Source of the DNA: Comamonadaceae bacterium
GTDB taxonomy: Bacteria; Pseudomonadota; Gammaproteobacteria; Burkholderiales; Burkholderiaceae_C
Reading direction: 5' to 3'
DNA: 64,000 bases
Assembly (NCBI GenBank): GCA_013297985.1
Contig: JAAFIY010000002.1
Span: 1 to 64,000 of the forward strand
The position numbers were made by a program, and so were the translations under genes. Positions 24,445 to 34,188 of the stretch are shown here, piece after piece. The notes below the pieces were generated by a model. It had not been told where the DNA came from. It was given only the letters and a program-made list of their open reading frames with translations, and did not search any database. Numbering within the stretch: the stretch's first letter is position 1; every line of letters begins with the position of its first letter.

Positions 24445-25527
24445 ATGAGCACCGTTGCGTTGCCCGCCCAGAGCACTGAGCTCACCACCGCTGCGGGCGC
24501 TGTACCCGCCAGCCCCGCGCGCCGCGCATGGCGGCGCTTTGCCCGCAACCGCTTGGGCTTTTACAGCCTGATTGTGTTTGTGGCGCTGACGCTGGTGAGC
24601 CTGATGGCCGAAGTCGTCAGCAATGACAAACCCCTCTTGGCCAAGTACGACGGCCAATGGTTTGTGCCGATGCTGAACAACCCGCCAGAGACCGCCTTTG
24701 GCGGTGACTTTGAAACCCCCACTGACCACTTGGACCCTTTCATCCAAGCGCAATTTGCTAAGCCGGGCAACTGGGCGCTGTACCCCATCAACCCCTACCA
24801 CCACAGCACCATCAACTACTTTGCCAAGGTGCCCAACCCTGCGCCGCCGTCGGCCGACAACTGGATGGGCACCGACGACCGGGGCCGGGATGTGCTGGCG
24901 CGCTTGATCTACGGCTTTCGGGTGTCGGTGCTGTTTGCCTTGGCACTCACCGTGGTGGCGGTGGTGCTGGGCGTGGTGACGGGCGCTATCCAGGGCTACT
25001 TTGCGGGCAAGACCGATTTGGCCTTTCAGCGCTTTATTGAAGTGTGGAGCGCCATGCCTGAGCTGTATTTGCTCATCATCTTCTCAGCCGTGTTTAGCCC
25101 CAGCGTGGGTCTGCTGCTGGTGCTGCTGAGCTTGTTTGGCTGGATGGGCTTGAGCGACTACGTGCGTGCCGAGTTTTTACGCAATCGGCAGCTGGACTAT
25201 GTGCGTGCCGCCCGCGCGCTGGGCCTGAGCCACTGGCAAATTATCAGCCGCCATGTGTTGCCCAACAGCCTGACGCCGGTGGTCACCTTTTTGCCTTTTC
25301 GCATGAGCGCGGCGGTGTTGGCTTTGACCTCGCTGGACTTCTTGGGGCTGGGTGTGCCGCCCGGTACGCCCTCGTTGGGTGAACTGCTGGCTCAGGGCAA
25401 AAACAACCTGGATGCGTGGTGGATTTCGCTGTCCACGTTTTGCGTGCTGGTGGGCACGCTGCTGCTGCTCACCTTCATGGGTGACGCGCTGCGCGACGCG
25501 CTTGACCCGCGCAAGGCTGACCTATGA
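24445..25527 (+). CDS. yejE: ABC transporter permease YejE
   Basis: 360 residues. The N-terminal segment RRAWRRFARNRLGFYSLIVF leads to the first helix, a large periplasmic loop with NWMGTDDRGRDVLARLIYGF follows, and the EAA loop RAARALGLSHWQIISRHVLP precedes the last helices. It pairs with YejB in the membrane. Its stop overlaps the yejF start (ATGA), indicating coupled translation. Confidence 0.94.
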   Translation: MSTVALPAQSTELTTAAGAVPASPARRAWRRFARNRLGFYSLIVFVALTLVSLMAEVVSNDKPLLAKYDGQWFVPMLNNPPETAFGGDFETPTDHLDPFIQAQFAKPGNWALYPINPYHHSTINYFAKVPNPAPPSADNWMGTDDRGRDVLARLIYGFRVSVLFALALTVVAVVLGVVTGAIQGYFAGKTDLAFQRFIEVWSAMPELYLLIIFSAVFSPSVGLLLVLLSLFGWMGLSDYVRAEFLRNRQLDYVRAARALGLSHWQIISRHVLPNSLTPVVTFLPFRMSAAVLALTSLDFLGLGVPPGTPSLGELLAQGKNNLDAWWISLSTFCVLVGTLLLLTFMGDALRDALDPRKADL

Positions 25528-27146
25528 GCGCTGCCCTCTTGGAGTTGCGCGGTCTGCGGGTGAGCTTTGGCGGCCACCCGGTGGTGCACGGGCTGGACTT
25601 GTCGCTGGCCCCGGGTGAAAAACTGGCGCTGGTGGGCGAATCAGGCTCAGGCAAAAGCGTCACGGCCTTGAGCCTGCTGGGCCTGGCTCAGGGCGCTCGG
25701 GTGGAAGGCCAGGCGCTGTGGCGCACGCACGATCAACCCGAACGCGATTTGCTTCGCTTAAGCCCGCCCGCCCTGCGCGCCGTGCGTGGCGCTGAGATCG
25801 CCATGATTTTTCAAGAGCCCATGACGGCCTTGAACCCGCTGTACACCGTCGGCGATCAGATTGCCGAGGTGTTTCAAGAAAAACAGGGTCTATCGCTCGC
25901 CAATGGGCTGAAGCTAGCTATCGAAATGCTAGCGAAGGTGGGCATTGATGAGCCCGCGCGCCGCGCCAAGGCCTATCCGCATCAGTTAAGCGGCGGCCAG
26001 CGCCAGCGCGCCATGATTGCCATGGCGCTGGCCTGCAAACCCAAACTGCTGCTGGCCGATGAGCCCACCACCGCGCTCGACGCGTCGCTGCGCATACAAA
26101 TCCTGCAACTGCTAGACGATTTGCGGGCCGAGCTCAACATGGCCGTGCTGCTGATTACGCACGACCTGCACCTGGTGCGCCGCTTCGCGCACCGGCTGGC
26201 GGTGATGGAGCGCGGCCATTTGGTGGAGCAGGGCCCGGTGGCCGATGTGTTTGCCAACCCCCAGCACGCCTACACCCAGCGCTTGCTGGCCAGCCAACCC
26301 CAGCGCGATGCCGCGCTAGACGCCTTGCCAGCCGCGCCTGCGGAACCTCTCATGCATGGCCGCGCCGTGGCGGTGCACTACGCGGTGCCGCGCCCTGGTA
26401 TGGCCGGTTGGTTCAAGTCCGGCCGCTTCACCGCTGTCAACGGCGTCGACTGCACCTTAAGTGCCGGGCGCACCCTTGCCGTAGTGGGCGAATCAGGCTC
26501 GGGCAAAAGCACGCTGGCCTTGGCCGCTCTGGGCCTGTTGCCTTTTGACGGCGATTTGGCTTTGGCCGGTGGCCATTGGAAAGCGCCACGTGCTGAGCAG
26601 TTGGCCCTGCGTCGGCGGGTGCAGGTGGTGTTTCAAGACCCGTTTTCGTCGCTGTCGCCGCGCCTGACGGTGGCCGAGCTGGTGGGCGAAGGCTTAGCGG
26701 TGCACCAGCCCCAGATGGCACTGCCCAAGCGCACCCAGCGAGTGCGCGACGCGCTGGCTGAAGTGGGGCTGACCGAAAGCGAATTCCCGCGTCTGCTGGA
26801 CCGATATCCACATGAGTTCTCAGGCGGCCAACGCCAGCGTCTGGCCATCGCCCGCGCCCTCATCGTGCAACCTCAGATGCTGGTGCTGGACGAGCCCACC
26901 AGCGCGCTAGACGTCACCATCCAGCAACAGGTGCTGCAGCTTTTGGTGCGCCTGCAACTTCAGCGCGGCTTGGCCTATTTGCTCATCACCCACGACGTGG
27001 CGGTGGTGGCCGCCATGGCGCACCATGTGATCGTGATGCGGCATGGCCAAGTGGTGGAAACCGGGCCGGTGAATCAAGTGCTGAACGCACCGGCCAACGA
27101 CTACACCCGGGAGCTGTTGGCGGCCTCGGGTTTGGCCGCCGCTTGA
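25524..27146 (+). CDS. yejF: ABC transporter duplicated ATPase YejF
   Basis: 540 residues with two nucleotide-binding domains. Walker A is GESGSGKS in both (about 38 and 322), signatures are [15 protein letters not shown] and [15 protein letters not shown], and Walker B is [11 protein letters not shown] and [11 protein letters not shown]. It powers the YejABE importer. Residues about 124-138 ([15 protein letters not shown]) coincide with a divergent copy of the dispersed repeat in frame, between the Q-loop region and the first signature. Confidence 0.94.
   Translation: MSAALLELRGLRVSFGGHPVVHGLDLSLAPGEKLALVGESGSGKSVTALSLLGLAQGARVEGQALWRTHDQPERDLLRLSPPALRAVRGAEIAMIFQEPMTALNPLYTVGDQIAEVFQEKQGLSLANGLKLAIEMLAKVGIDEPARRAKAYPHQLSGGQRQRAMIAMALACKPKLLLADEPTTALDASLRIQILQLLDDLRAELNMAVLLITHDLHLVRRFAHRLAVMERGHLVEQGPVADVFANPQHAYTQRLLASQPQRDAALDALPAAPAEPLMHGRAVAVHYAVPRPGMAGWFKSGRFTAVNGVDCTLSAGRTLAVVGESGSGKSTLALAALGLLPFDGDLALAGGHWKAPRAEQLALRRRVQVVFQDPFSSLSPRLTVAELVGEGLAVHQPQMALPKRTQRVRDALAEVGLTESEFPRLLDRYPHEFSGGQRQRLAIARALIVQPQMLVLDEPTSALDVTIQQQVLQLLVRLQLQRGLAYLLITHDVAVVAAMAHHVIVMRHGQVVETGPVNQVLNAPANDYTRELLAASGLAAA
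25886..25936 (+). repeat. Divergent dispersed-repeat copy inside yejF
   Basis: TCGCTC, then exactly nine codons to GCT, then ATCGAAATGCTAGCG. It keeps the family spacing and reading phase but is the most diverged coding copy, and a natural helix here (KLAIEMLAK) could explain part of the likeness. Confidence 0.5.
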
Positions 27147-27217
27147 CCTGGCGGATTTAGTTCGCGGCATAGTGTGTTTAAGCACTGAATGCATTACAAT
27201 CAGCGGTTAACAAAAAC

Positions 27218-27246
27218 AACGGGCGGCACCACCGCCCGTTTTTTGT
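27218..27246 (+). terminator. Strong hairpin with T-run between yejF and rimP
   Basis: A 9-bp perfect stem (AACGGGCGG / CCGCCCGTT) with a 5-base loop, followed by TTTT. It ends the yej operon. A TACAAT -10-like box lies upstream (27195-27200), so the hairpin could instead act as an attenuator inside the rimP leader. Confidence 0.85.
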
Positions 27247-27399
27247 TGCCTGCTTGGGATTTGGGTGACCCGCAGGCTTGATCAATTGTCTCTAAGCGCC
27301 GTTTGGCGCGTCGGATTGGGTCAAGTCTGTTTGTTTGGAACACCACGGCGTGCGCCGGTTGCCTGTGGGCAGCAAATCACCGCAGAAGGCGCGCCTCCA

Positions 27400-27993
27400 T
27401 TGAATTTGCAGCAACTTGTCGAGCAGACCGTGAAAGGTCTGGGCTATGACCTGGTGGACATTGACCGTTCCGCCGGCGGCTTGCTGCGCATCACCATGGA
27501 TCACCCCTGGCAGCCGGGCCAGGCGGCGGCGTTTATCACGGTAGAAGACTGCGAAAAAGTCACCCGGCAGCTTCAGTACGTGCTGGAAGTCGAGACCGTG
27601 GACTACCGTCGGCTTGAAGTGTCCAGCCCCGGCATTGACCGCCCCTTGCGCCATGCGGCTGACTTTGAGCGTTTCACAGGCGAGCTGATCGACATCACCC
27701 TGCGCGAGCCGATCGGCGCGGCCGGGGCCGATGGGCTGGCCAGCGCGGGGCGCAAGAAGTTTCGCGGCACGCTGCAGGTGGCCAGCGACGAGGCCCGCGC
27801 GTCCGGTGACGAATGGCAAATTGAGTTGGCCCCAGATGAGCCCAAGGCGCCCAAGCCCGGCAAAGCCAAGCTCAAGGCTGCAGCAGCGCCGCCCGCGGCA
27901 CTGAGTTTTAAGTTGGGTGACTTGCGCGACGCGCGTTTGGCACCTGTGGTGAATTTCAAAGGGCGGGCTGAATCAGCACCGCCCGCCGCATGA
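27400..27993 (+). CDS. rimP: Ribosome maturation factor RimP
   Basis: 197 residues from a proposed TTG at 27400 (LNLQQLVEQTVKGLGYDLVD); relatives start at this point, AGAAGG lies upstream, and the longer frame from 27265 adds residues unlike RimP. Family marks are YDLVDIDRSAGGLLRITMDH, EDCEKVTRQLQYVLE and LEVSSPGIDRPLRHAADFER. It assists 30S subunit assembly. The C-terminus carries an Ala/Pro/Lys-rich insert (PKAPKPGKAKLKAAAAPPAA) before the last strand, an addition common in this order. nusA follows after 15 bp. Confidence 0.9.
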   Translation: MNLQQLVEQTVKGLGYDLVDIDRSAGGLLRITMDHPWQPGQAAAFITVEDCEKVTRQLQYVLEVETVDYRRLEVSSPGIDRPLRHAADFERFTGELIDITLREPIGAAGADGLASAGRKKFRGTLQVASDEARASGDEWQIELAPDEPKAPKPGKAKLKAAAAPPAALSFKLGDLRDARLAPVVNFKGRAESAPPAA

Positions 27994-28008
27994 GGAAGGC
28001 TTTTCGAC

Positions 28009-29580
28009 ATGGCTGCCAGCAAATCCAAGAAAACTGCAGTGCCCGACGCACCCGAGATGCCGCGCATGAACCGCGAAATGCTCATGCTGGTAGACGCAAT
28101 TGCGCGTGAGAAAAACGTCGAGCGCGACATCGTCTTTGGCGCCGTAGAACTGGCCTTGGCCCAGGCCACCAAAAAGCTCTACACCGGCGAAGTGGATCTG
28201 CGCGTGTCGGTTGACCGCGAATCAGGCGAATACGAAACCTTCCGCCGCTGGCATGTGGTGCCCGACACGGCGGGCCTGCAACTGCCTGACCAAGAAATCC
28301 TGCACTTTGAGGCGCTGGAGCAAATCCCCGACATCGAGGTAGACGACTACATCGAAGAGCCGGTGGCCTCGGTGCCCATTGGCCGCATTGGCGCCATGGC
28401 GGCCAAGCAGGTCATCTTGCAAAAAATTCGCGACGCTGAGCGCGAAATGCTGCTGAATGACTTTTTGGCCCGTGGCGAAAAGATCTTTGTGGGCAGCGTC
28501 AAGCGCCTGGACAAGGGCGATTTGATTTGTGAGTCAGGCCGTATCGAAGGCCGCCTCAAGCGCACCGACCTCATTCCCAAAGAAAACCTGCGGGTGGGCG
28601 ACCGAGTGCGGGCCATCATCACCACCGTAGACGCCACCATGCGCGGCGCGCCCATGCTGCTGTCGCGCGCGGCGCCTGAGTTCATGGTGGAGCTGTTCCG
28701 CAACGAAGTGCCCGAGATTGAGCAGGGCCTGCTTGAGATCAAATCCTGCGCCCGTGACCCAGGCAGCCGCGCCAAGATTGCGGTGGTGTCGCATGACCGC
28801 CGCGTGGACCCCATCGGCACCTGCGTGGGCGTGCGTGGCAGCCGTGTCAACGCGGTGACCAACGAACTGGCCGGCGAGCGCGTGGACATCGTCTTGTGGA
28901 GCGAAGACCCCGCCCAGTTTGTGATCGGTGCGCTGGCGCCAGCCAATGTGCAGTCGATCGTGGTGGACGAAGAAAAACACGCCATGGACGTGGTGGTAGA
29001 TGAAGAAAACTTGGCCATCGCCATTGGACGCGGCGGGCAAAACGTGCGCCTGGCCGCTGAGCTGACCGGCTGGAAAATCAACATCATGGACGCGGCCGAG
29101 TCGGCACAGAAAACCGCCAGCGAAACCGAAACGGTGCGCGGGCTGTTCATGCAAAAGCTCGACGTCGACCAAGAAGTGGCCGACATCCTGATTGCCGAAG
29201 GCTTTACCAGCCTGGAAGAGGTGGCCTATGTGCCGCTGCACGAGATGCTGGAAATTGAATCGTTTGACGAAGACACCGTGGGCGAGCTGCGCGCACGCGC
29301 CAAAGACGCGCTGCTCACCATGGAAATTGCGCGCGAAGAAAGCGTTGAAGACGTCTCACAAGACCTGCGCGATCTGGACGGCCTGACGGTCGAGCTCATC
29401 GGCAAGCTCGCCGACGCGGGCGTGCACACCCGCGATGAGTTGGCCGACTTGGCGGTCGATGAACTCACCGACATCACCGGCCAAAGCGCTGAAGACGCCC
29501 GCGCCCTCATCTTGAAGGCACGCGAGCATTGGTTCGCCAACGAAGCGGCTGCCACAGATGGCAGCGGCACCCCCACCTGA
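28009..29580 (+). CDS. nusA: Transcription termination/antitermination protein NusA
   Basis: 523 residues. The start given yields a short N-terminal extension before [20 protein letters not shown]. Domains: RNA polymerase-binding N-terminus, S1 (about 150-220), KH1 ([20 protein letters not shown]), KH2 ([20 protein letters not shown]), and two C-terminal helix-hairpin repeats ([40 protein letters not shown]). It binds RNA polymerase and governs pausing, termination and antitermination. infB starts 31 bp downstream. Confidence 0.96.
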   Translation: MAASKSKKTAVPDAPEMPRMNREMLMLVDAIAREKNVERDIVFGAVELALAQATKKLYTGEVDLRVSVDRESGEYETFRRWHVVPDTAGLQLPDQEILHFEALEQIPDIEVDDYIEEPVASVPIGRIGAMAAKQVILQKIRDAEREMLLNDFLARGEKIFVGSVKRLDKGDLICESGRIEGRLKRTDLIPKENLRVGDRVRAIITTVDATMRGAPMLLSRAAPEFMVELFRNEVPEIEQGLLEIKSCARDPGSRAKIAVVSHDRRVDPIGTCVGVRGSRVNAVTNELAGERVDIVLWSEDPAQFVIGALAPANVQSIVVDEEKHAMDVVVDEENLAIAIGRGGQNVRLAAELTGWKINIMDAAESAQKTASETETVRGLFMQKLDVDQEVADILIAEGFTSLEEVAYVPLHEMLEIESFDEDTVGELRARAKDALLTMEIAREESVEDVSQDLRDLDGLTVELIGKLADAGVHTRDELADLAVDELTDITGQSAEDARALILKAREHWFANEAAATDGSGTPT

Positions 29581-29611
29581 ACCCCGGCACTCGAACAAGG
29601 TTGCTCCGCAC

Positions 29612-32600
29612 ATGACCAGTACGACCGTTGCCGAACTCGCCAACGAACTCAAAAAACCCAGCGATTTGCTGCTGGACCAGCTGCGCTCGGCAGGGGTGGC
29701 CAAAGCCATGCCCACCGACGTGGTCAGTGATGCTGACAAGCAGCAACTGTTGAACTACCTGAAGGCCTCGCACGGCACAGCGTCGGCCGACCGCAAAAAG
29801 ATCACCTTGGTGAAGAAATCCACCACCGAGATCAAACAAGCGGACGCGTCGGGCAAAGCCCGCACCATTCAGGTGGAGGTGCGCAAAAAGCGCACCTTCG
29901 TCAAACGCGATGAGGTCGACGGCAACCCTGACGCAGCCAGCGGCGCCGACGGATTGGCCGGTACAGACTCCGAAGTCGATGAGAAAAATACGCCTCTAGG
30001 GCAGGATATATCTGCCGAAGATGCTACAAAAAATGTAGCTTCTGCTCCGATGGCCGAATCAGAGGCGGAACCCGTGGTGGAACAGGCTCCGGTGGTTGCA
30101 CCTGAGCCCCTTGTGCCCGCAGCGCCGGCCCCGCAACCGATGGCCGCGCCATCGCCTGCTGCACCCATGAGCGAGCTAGCCCGCCGCCAGCAAGCTGACA
30201 TGGAAGCCAAGCAGCGTGATCGCGAAGCCGCCGCTGCCCGTGCGCAAGCCGCAGCCGAAGCCAAGGTGTCCCGGCCCACCGCGCCAGCAGGTGCGGCCGA
30301 TGCCGCATTGGCGCCCAGCGCGGATGCAGTTGCCCCGAGTGCTGCCGCTCAAGCCACTGCCCAAGCAGCCGTGCCCGCCGCGCAAGGCGCGCCAGCCGTT
30401 GCCGCCGCACCTGCGGCCGCTCCTGCAGCGCGCGCCCCTGTGCCGCCCGCTGGGGCTGCGCCCGCCGCACCTACTTTGGCGCCCGGCGTCACCGTGGTGC
30501 GCAAGGCGGATGTCGCTGCCAAAGCCGCTCAAGACGAGGCCGCTCGGGTGGCCGATGCCGACTTGCGCCGAAAAAAGGCCGAAGCCGAAGCCGCCGCCAT
30601 CCGGTCGATGATGTCGCAGCCCAAGCGCGTGCTGGTGGCTAAAAAGCCTGAAGAGCCCAAGCCCGCTCAAGCCGATCCAAAAGCCGCAGGCGCCCTCAAA
30701 GGCACCTTGCACAAACCCGCTGCTGCCCCTGGGGCCAAGCCACCAGCGGGCGCAGCCGCACCGGCAGGTGTGCCGGGTGCGTCCAAGGAAGTCAAATCAG
30801 CCAAGCTGTCGTCTAGCTGGGCGGGTGACCCGGCCAAGAAAAAATCCATTCCCACCCGCGGCGACACCTCGGGCGGTGTGGGCCGAGGCGGCTGGCGCTC
30901 TGGCCCGCGCGGTGGCCGCAAGGGCGACCGCAATGACCGTTCTGATGCAGCCGAAGCCGCACCGGTGGAAGCTCGGACGATTGAAGTGCACGTGCCAGAG
31001 ACCATCACCGTGGCCGAGTTGGCGCACAAGATGGCCATCAAGGGTTCGGAGGTGGTCAAGGTGCTGATGAAGATGGGCCAAATGGTCACCATCAACCAAA
31101 GCCTGGACCAAGACACCGCCATGATCTTGGTAGCCGAAATGGGCCACACCGCCGTGGTGGCTGCGCTGGACGACCCGGAAGCCTTCACTGACGAAGAGAC
31201 ATCCGCCCACGACGCGTTGGCGGTGGCACGCGCGCCCGTAGTCACGGTGATGGGCCACGTTGACCACGGCAAGACCTCGCTGCTGGACTACATCCGTCGC
31301 ACCAAGGTGGCGTCGGGCGAAGCGGGTGGCATCACGCAGCACATTGGCGCGTACCACGTCGAAACGCCGCGCGGCATGGTCACCTTTCTTGACACCCCTG
31401 GCCACGAAGCCTTTACCGCCATGCGGGCCCGCGGTGCGCAAGCCACTGACGTGGTGATCTTGGTGGTGGCGGCCGACGACGGCGTGATGCCGCAAACCAA
31501 AGAAGCCATCAAGCACGCCAAAGCGGCCAAAGTGCCCATCGTGGTGGCCATGAACAAGATCGACAAGCCCGAGAGCAACGTCGAACGCTTGAAGAGCGAG
31601 CTGGTCGCCGAAGAGGTGGTGCCAGAAGACTTCGGTGGTGATTCGCCCTTTGTGGCGGTGTCGGCGAAAACCGGGCAGGGCATCGATGCGCTGCTAGAGC
31701 AAGTGCTGCTGCAAGCTGAGGTGCTGGAACTCACCGCCCCGGTCGACGCAGCCGCCAAGGGCCTGGTGATTGAAGCCAAGCTGGACAAGGGCCGCGGCCC
31801 CGTGGCCACCGTGCTGGTGCAAACCGGCACCTTGAAAGTGGGCGATGTGGTGCTGGCCGGCCAAACCTACGGCCGTGTGCGCGCCATGCTGGATGAAACC
31901 GGCAAGCCCACCAAGGCGGCTGGCCCGTCCATTCCGGTGGAAATCCAAGGCCTGTCTGACGTGCCCAATGCGGGTGATGAATTCATGGTGCTCACCGATG
32001 AGCGTCGCGCCCGTGAAATCGCCACCTACCGCGCTGGCAAGTACCGCACCACCAAGCTGGCCAAGCAGCAAGCTGCCAAGTTGGAAAACATGTTTGCCGA
32101 CATGGGCGCGGGCGAAGTCAAAACGCTGCCCATCATCATCAAGGCCGATGTACAGGGGTCGCAAGAAGCGCTGTCGGCCTCGCTGCTCAAGTTGTCTACC
32201 AACGAAGTGAAAGTGCAGTTGGTGTACGCAGCGGTGGGCGGCATCAGTGAATCTGACATCAACTTGGCCATTGCGTCCAAGGCCGTTATCGTGGGCTTTA
32301 ACACCCGCGCCGATGCGGGTGCGCGCAAGCTGGCAGAGAACAACGATGTCGAGATTCGCTACTACAACATCATTTACGACGCGGTTGATGAACTCAAAGC
32401 CGCCATGTCGGGCATGCTCACGCCCGACAAGAAAGAAGAAGTCATCGGCATGGCCGAGATTCGCACGGTGTTTGTGGCGTCCAAGATCGGTACGGTGGCC
32501 GGTTGTATGGTTACTTCGGGCTTGGTCAACCGTGCCGCTAACTTCCGCTTGCTGCGCGATAACGTGGTCATCTACACCGGCGAGCTCGAAAGCTTGAAGC

Positions 32601-32731
32601 GTGTGAAAGACGATGTGCGCGAAGTCAAAGAAGGCTTTGAGTGCGGTATCAAGCTCAAGAACTACAACGACATCCAGGTGGGCGACCAACTGGAGTTCTT
32701 TGAAGTCAAGGAAGTGGCGCGTACGCTGTAA
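29612..32731 (+). CDS. infB: Translation initiation factor IF-2
   Basis: 1039 residues from the ATG at 29612 ([20 protein letters not shown]), where relatives begin. A long Ala/Pro-rich, low-complexity N-terminal region reaches about residue 450. The G domain has [16 protein letters not shown] at about 543, DTPGHEAF at about 593 and NKIDKPESN at about 648; domains II-IV follow. It brings initiator tRNA to the 30S subunit and drives subunit joining. Residues about 127-144 ([18 protein letters not shown]) are encoded by an in-frame copy of the dispersed repeat, lying in the flexible region where insertions are tolerated. Confidence 0.96.
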   Translation: MTSTTVAELANELKKPSDLLLDQLRSAGVAKAMPTDVVSDADKQQLLNYLKASHGTASADRKKITLVKKSTTEIKQADASGKARTIQVEVRKKRTFVKRDEVDGNPDAASGADGLAGTDSEVDEKNTPLGQDISAEDATKNVASAPMAESEAEPVVEQAPVVAPEPLVPAAPAPQPMAAPSPAAPMSELARRQQADMEAKQRDREAAAARAQAAAEAKVSRPTAPAGAADAALAPSADAVAPSAAAQATAQAAVPAAQGAPAVAAAPAAAPAARAPVPPAGAAPAAPTLAPGVTVVRKADVAAKAAQDEAARVADADLRRKKAEAEAAAIRSMMSQPKRVLVAKKPEEPKPAQADPKAAGALKGTLHKPAAAPGAKPPAGAAAPAGVPGASKEVKSAKLSSSWAGDPAKKKSIPTRGDTSGGVGRGGWRSGPRGGRKGDRNDRSDAAEAAPVEARTIEVHVPETITVAELAHKMAIKGSEVVKVLMKMGQMVTINQSLDQDTAMILVAEMGHTAVVAALDDPEAFTDEETSAHDALAVARAPVVTVMGHVDHGKTSLLDYIRRTKVASGEAGGITQHIGAYHVETPRGMVTFLDTPGHEAFTAMRARGAQATDVVILVVAADDGVMPQTKEAIKHAKAAKVPIVVAMNKIDKPESNVERLKSELVAEEVVPEDFGGDSPFVAVSAKTGQGIDALLEQVLLQAEVLELTAPVDAAAKGLVIEAKLDKGRGPVATVLVQTGTLKVGDVVLAGQTYGRVRAMLDETGKPTKAAGPSIPVEIQGLSDVPNAGDEFMVLTDERRAREIATYRAGKYRTTKLAKQQAAKLENMFADMGAGEVKTLPIIIKADVQGSQEALSASLLKLSTNEVKVQLVYAAVGGISESDINLAIASKAVIVGFNTRADAGARKLAENNDVEIRYYNIIYDAVDELKAAMSGMLTPDKKEEVIGMAEIRTVFVASKIGTVAGCMVTSGLVNRAANFRLLRDNVVIYTGELESLKRVKDDVREVKEGFECGIKLKNYNDIQVGDQLEFFEVKEVARTL
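29990..30043 (+). repeat. Dispersed-repeat copy inside infB
   Basis: ACGCCTCTAGGG begins the degenerate first arm and GATGCTACAAAAAATGTAGC is the second hairpin (GCTACA / TGTAGC). Sense orientation, same phase as the other coding copies (A T K N V A S). It has three more codons between the landmarks than the others. Confidence 0.75.
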
Positions 32732-32769
32732 GCGGCCCTTGCAAGTCCCTGCGCGTAACCAGCCAAGCC

Positions 32770-33147
32770 ATGCCCCGCAAAGCGTCCTCAGGCCCCAACC
32801 GCGGCTTTCGTGTGGCCGACCAGATCCAGCGCGATCTGTCGGAGCTGATCGCCCGCGAATTGAAAGACCCGCGGGTGGGTTTGGTCACGCTCAATTCGGT
32901 GGAAGTTACGCCCGACTATGCGCACGCCAAGGTGTTTTTCAGCCTGCTCACCGGTGATCCCGACGAGACGACTGAAGGCCTGAACGCCGCAGCGGGCTAC
33001 TTGCGCAATGGCCTATTCAAGCGCCTGCACATCCACACCGTGCCCACGCTGCACTTTGTGTTTGACCGCACCACAGAGCGTGCGGCTGACATGAACGCGC
33101 TCATTGCGCGTGCGGTGGCTTCTCGCTCAAAAGAAAACGAGATCTAG
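32770..33147 (+). CDS. rbfA: Ribosome-binding factor A
   Basis: 125 residues: [51 protein letters not shown] and a C-terminal [20 protein letters not shown], then [15 protein letters not shown]. It binds the 30S subunit and matures the 16S rRNA 5' end. It lies between infB and truB in the conserved order; truB starts 2 bp after its stop. Confidence 0.95.
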   Translation: MPRKASSGPNRGFRVADQIQRDLSELIARELKDPRVGLVTLNSVEVTPDYAHAKVFFSLLTGDPDETTEGLNAAAGYLRNGLFKRLHIHTVPTLHFVFDRTTERAADMNALIARAVASRSKENEI

Positions 33148-33149
33148 CC

Positions 33150-34157
33150 ATGACCACGCCGCCTCGCACCAGGGTGCCACGGCGCCCTGTGCATGGGGTG
33201 TTGTGGTTGAACAAGCCAATTGGCCTTAGCAGCAACGACGCGCTGCAAAAAGCCAAATGGCTGCTGCGCGCTGAAAAAGCGGGCCACACCGGCACGCTGG
33301 ATCCGCTGGCCACCGGCGTTTTGCCACTCACCTTTGGCTGCGCCACCAAGTTCAGCCAAGTGGCCTTGGATGCGCCCAAGCAATACCGCGCCCGGGCCCG
33401 CTTGGGCCAAACCACCACCACGGGCGACGCCGAAGGCAGCGTGCTGGCCGAGGTGGCCGTGACGCAAACGCCCGCCCAATTGCAGCGATTGCTTGACACG
33501 GTGCTGCCACGCTTTCGCGGCACTATTTCGCAAACGCCGCCCATGCACAGTGCGCTCAAGCGCGACGGCCGTGCGTTGTACGAATACGCCCGCGCAGGTC
33601 AAGTGGTGGAGCGAGAAGCGCGCGAAGTCACCATCCATGAGCTGTATGGCCAAGCCAATACCGGTCTAGCGCCCGAAATACCTGCCTATGCAGCTATGGA
33701 TTTAATAGCAACCGTCAGCAAAGGCACCTACATCCGTACCTTGGCCGAAGACATTGGCGCTGCCATGGGCCTAGGCGCCCATCTGGTGGCACTGGAGCGC
33801 ACCGCAACGCTCGGCCACGCGCTGGCCGATTGCGTCACCCTGGCTGAGCTTGAGGCCATGGACGACGCCCAGCGCGTGGCCCTGTTGCAGCCACCCACGT
33901 GTCTGTTGCAAGGCTGGCCTACGGTGCAGCTGGATGCGCCCGAGGCGGCTCGCTTCATCACCGGCTTGCGTCGGCGCGGCACCTGGCCGCTGACGCCGCA
34001 TTGCATCGTGACCGGCCCCACGGGTGAACTGCTGGGCAGCGGCCACGTGGCCCGGGGCGACCGCACCGATACCGAGTTGATTGCGCAGCGCCTGCTGTCG
34101 CCCATTGAAGTGCAGCAGTGCGCGGCGCAATTCGCCCCCGCGCTGGCTGCTGCCTGA
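33150..34157 (+). CDS. truB: tRNA pseudouridine(55) synthase TruB
   Basis: 335 residues. Catalytic motif GHTGTLDPLATGVLPLTFGC with the nucleophilic Asp near residue 50; AGQVVEREAREVTIHELY; VSKGTYIRTLAEDIG. It converts U55 to pseudouridine in tRNA T-loops. Between ELYGQAN and VSKGTYIRT the residues TGLAPEIPAYAAMDLIAT are encoded by a dispersed-repeat copy, in a beta-hairpin loop just before the conserved SKGTYIRT strand; relatives have a shorter, different sequence there. Confidence 0.95.
   Translation: MTTPPRTRVPRRPVHGVLWLNKPIGLSSNDALQKAKWLLRAEKAGHTGTLDPLATGVLPLTFGCATKFSQVALDAPKQYRARARLGQTTTTGDAEGSVLAEVAVTQTPAQLQRLLDTVLPRFRGTISQTPPMHSALKRDGRALYEYARAGQVVEREAREVTIHELYGQANTGLAPEIPAYAAMDLIATVSKGTYIRTLAEDIGAAMGLGAHLVALERTATLGHALADCVTLAELEAMDDAQRVALLQPPTCLLQGWPTVQLDAPEAARFITGLRRRGTWPLTPHCIVTGPTGELLGSGHVARGDRTDTELIAQRLLSPIEVQQCAAQFAPALAAA
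33663..33713 (+). repeat. Dispersed-repeat copy inside truB
   Basis: GGTCTAGCGCCC, nine codons from GCG to GCT, then ATGGATTTAATAGCAACC. The second hairpin (GCTAT / ATAGC) is intact and the first has decayed. Sense orientation and shared reading phase, encoding APEIPAYAAMDLIAT. Confidence 0.85.
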
Positions 34158-34188
34158 ATCCGTTTTTTTGATTGAACCCGCACCCACC

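Noticed and set aside
23380-24804. 474-residue open frame on the minus strand across yejB and yejE
   Set aside because: It lies antisense to two clear permease genes, is rich in His, Gln and Arg as expected from GC-rich third positions, and shows no domain.
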